DNA of 64,000 nt from Cladocopium goreaui (lineage: Eukaryota > Sar > Dinophyceae > Suessiales > Symbiodiniaceae), in the NCBI GenBank assembly GCA_947184155.2, contig CAMXCT020000901.1, positions 1-64,000 on the forward strand, read 5' to 3'. The position numbers and the translations under genes are program-made. Each line of letters begins with the position of its first letter. Within the stretch, counting starts at the first letter, position 1. This document shows positions 61,740 through 64,000 of the stretch, in pieces. Under the pieces are notes generated by a model that saw only the letters and a list, made by a program, of their open reading frames with translations, did no database searches and was not told the origin of the DNA.

Positions 61740-63838
61740 GTGCTGGGACACTGCTACACTGTGCCTTCTGTGATCTGTTGTGCAATCCAAGCTACATCGA
61801 TCTCGGACAGGTTGAGGGCAGGAACTGAGGACCTTGCCCACCACACAAAGTTTCTTCGGAGCTACCCATCGGGGCGCATTGGCACATCGAACTACATTGA
61901 TACATCATGATACATCCAAACACCCGTTGAAACTGAGCCTCAGCACGGCCTGTCGGGCGGAGGCCGTCGCATTTTTGCCTCAAACTTTCATGTATCTTCT
62001 TTCAGATCACTGTCAAAATATTGCAAATATTCTTCTCAGGCTGAGTGGATTATAGGGACACAGTGAATCCGAAAACGCAAGAACCGACTTGCAACAAGCG
62101 CAAGAACCGCACTGCTAGCGGCTCTGGAGAAGACCACACTGACAAGCTTGTTGCAGCCTGCGGAGGCGACCGTGCAGTGGAACCCTTCATCTGGATGAAA
62201 CTTTCGCTGGAATCATCTGCAATCTGCAATCCATGATCTGATTCATCTCACAGGCCCGGCCGCCACTGGGAGCGGTTCCGACTGCGCGCTGGCCACCTGA
62301 GGCACTCAGCTGCTCCTGCTTACTGGCCACAGTGATTTTACTAATTAATCATGTGGTAGTTTCATGTAGTTTCCATGCAAAAGCCTCAGCACAGGCCCTG
62401 ACAGGTCTTCGCTTAAGCTGCCCATGGCAGCGTCGCAAGAGCTCGCGCAGCCTACAGCTGGAGTAGGTCAGAAATGCTGGATGCAACACAGTCTGCGCAG
62501 GCGTCACCATGCCATGCCACTTCTTACAAAACATTCACAAAAAGATTGATTGTCACTGATTGTCTATGTTGTCCTGGCCAGAACCGCCACTGAGTTGGAT
62601 AGAAAGCTCAATAGAACAGCTGTGGAAAGGCAAGCTGCAAGCTGCTCGCTAAGGACTTGACGCCAGATTTTCTTGCTCCAGCTGTCGAACCTACGAAGGG
62701 TATCGAAGGGTTCGGCATGGTTTAATCACAACAAGCGACAAATCTCACCACAATCCCAAGCGCACACCCATGGCCATGATCTGATGACAACAGCTGCAAA
62801 ACCCATTGCACTCTTGTCTGCGTGATTTCCTATTTTGGACGAGGGGGTTCAGGTTGGGTGATTGTCCTGTAAACTTGATCACAAATGATCATATACAATA
62901 GTTTATGAATGAGATTTGGATCATGAGCAAAATCGTGGCCACAACCGACCCTGCCAAAAATTGAAGAATGGGACACACATCTTTGCATCTGCATGCCATG
63001 GACGGGATTCTTCCTGCAATTTAAAAGGACTATTGAGGATAAGTAAGAGATTGGACAAGCCTTCGGCATGCGATACATGGTTATACATTGTGTACTTTGT
63101 GGTCTATCCCAAAGTCAGTAGTCATATCCCTTATGTGGATAGCTTGTTGGAAGACACGTTTGCCCTGCAGAGTGCAAATATACTGTAGATATTGATGTGC
63201 CGTCGAATTTTGGGCAACTTTCTTACTTTCGGTAAACAATCTGCACTCATAGTTGACTTTTGGGGACCTTTTGCAATGCCTGAATTCGAGCACCAAGAAG
63301 TTGTATCTTCCAATTTTTTTACAGAAATTAACAGGCAATGACCAAATCAAACAAGGTCTCTTTGATGAGGTCTCCCAGCTCTCAGCCATATCATGCCATA
63401 TCTGATCTTTTGGCGGTGAGTTTGGAGCCCACCTTCTGAGGTGGAAGCGGACCTGACAGAGTCTTGCAGTACATAAGTACAGTACACTCCAACAATTCAG
63501 GATATGTAAAAAAAAAATCTAGTCAGGATATAGTCTGGATATGCTGGAAGAGTCTGGGAACAAGCCGCTCAAGGGCCCCGCTGCTGTTTGCCCTTGCGGT
63601 GTCACCTTGGCATTTGATATCCAGTTGTCCTGTTGGTCATCACTTCTAGCCGCTTGGCCGCGGAATGACACAGCAAACCCCTAACGCAGACTGAGGATTC
63701 GGCAGTCATTGGTGTCGGTGCCATCCTCAATCCAGGGCCTTCAATGCAACAGATTCTCCACTCATCCTCCATTCAATTCATCCTCCATTCAATGTTTCAT
63801 GTCTGATATCATGATATCATGATGTTTGATGCAACCAC
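61740..63838. other. Region without a supportable gene
   Basis: At about 62060-62200 several frames on both strands are open because the segment is GC-richer; the plus-strand reading RLATSARTALLAALEKTTLT is the most protein-like. Minus-strand open frames at 62830-63078 and 63081-63389 have no domain. No gene is called. Confidence 0.35.
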
Positions 63839-63944
63839 CTCCTGATGGCATCCACTGCAATCTCTGCTGGAGATGCCTCCCGTTCCAGAATGGCTGCCAG
63901 TCTACTGTAGTAAGCCTCAAATTCATATCCAGCATTACTTATCC
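63839..63944 (-). CDS. Exon of a gene entering from the right edge, unassigned
   Basis: An open segment between a CGCAG/GG acceptor and an AG/GTGG donor reads GYEFEAYYSRLAAILEREAS and AEIAVDAIRRW. A further short stretch at about 63977-64000 (LLDACAPE, followed by GAG/GTTTT) may be the preceding exon, but the phases do not match with these exact borders. The family is not recognised. Confidence 0.45.
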
Positions 63945-64000
63945 CTGCGCTCACTAGGACAAGCCTCGGAAAAAACCTCAGGAGCGCAAGCGTCAAGCAG

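Overview
The window looks like nuclear DNA of a dinoflagellate. The main reason is the host gene structure. Genes are split into many very small exons (27 to about 110 nt). In-frame joining of recognisable domains repeatedly requires 5' splice sites beginning GC or GA as well as GT, with acceptors usually AG followed by G; this mix is characteristic of dinoflagellates. The very large Copia-type retroelement, abundant microsatellites and strong bias of genes to the minus strand agree. There are no prokaryotic operons, no rRNA, no convincing tRNA gene and no CRISPR array. Exon boundaries were called by eye from frame, domain continuity and splice-like sites, so every host gene model is provisional.

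The best-supported object is a complete LTR retrotransposon of the Ty1/Copia order at 18,901-37,576, coded on the minus strand. It has two 207-bp LTRs that differ at three positions and both run TG...CA. It also has a 5-bp target duplication (ATAAT), a 19-nt primer-binding site matching the anticodon arm of an isoleucine-type tRNA, and a G6 polypurine tract. Its coding strand carries a long coiled-coil Gag with two CCCH zinc fingers, then protease, integrase, reverse transcriptase and RNase H. About 9 kb of extra coding follows, including a methyltransferase-like segment, a CCHC knuckle, a segment resembling RNA 2'-phosphotransferase or ADP-ribosyltransferase folds, and a zinc ribbon. The frames would join into one polyprotein of roughly 5,900 codons but are broken by about seven frame changes. 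The element sits in an AT-rich intron of a minus-strand gene for an RS-rich and Lys/Glu-rich protein (first coding exon at 37,677-37,768, remaining exons 18,496 to about 16,430).

Left of it, reading right to left on the minus strand, are a coiled-coil/EF-hand gene with a Pro/Gly/Tyr-rich N-terminus (13,171 to about 8,440) and a Rieske non-haem iron oxygenase gene (5,158 to the left edge). Right of it are an unassigned minus gene (about 39,700-38,250), a possible membrane protein (43,110-42,806), a lysine-rich/Ala-Pro-rich plus-strand gene (43,696-44,404), an ankyrin-repeat gene (50,351-48,349, perhaps continuing to 47,518), a MORN-repeat gene (about 59,000-55,680), an acidic protein gene (61,700-60,970) and a partial gene at the right edge.

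Between genes lie a TAG/GTA-type microsatellite of about 1 kb (45.2-46.2 kb), a degenerate tandem array (46.23-46.56 kb) and a composite satellite with about 28 copies of a 56-bp unit flanked by arrays of a roughly 20-bp unit (53.07-55.07 kb). The host genes do not form an obvious pathway.
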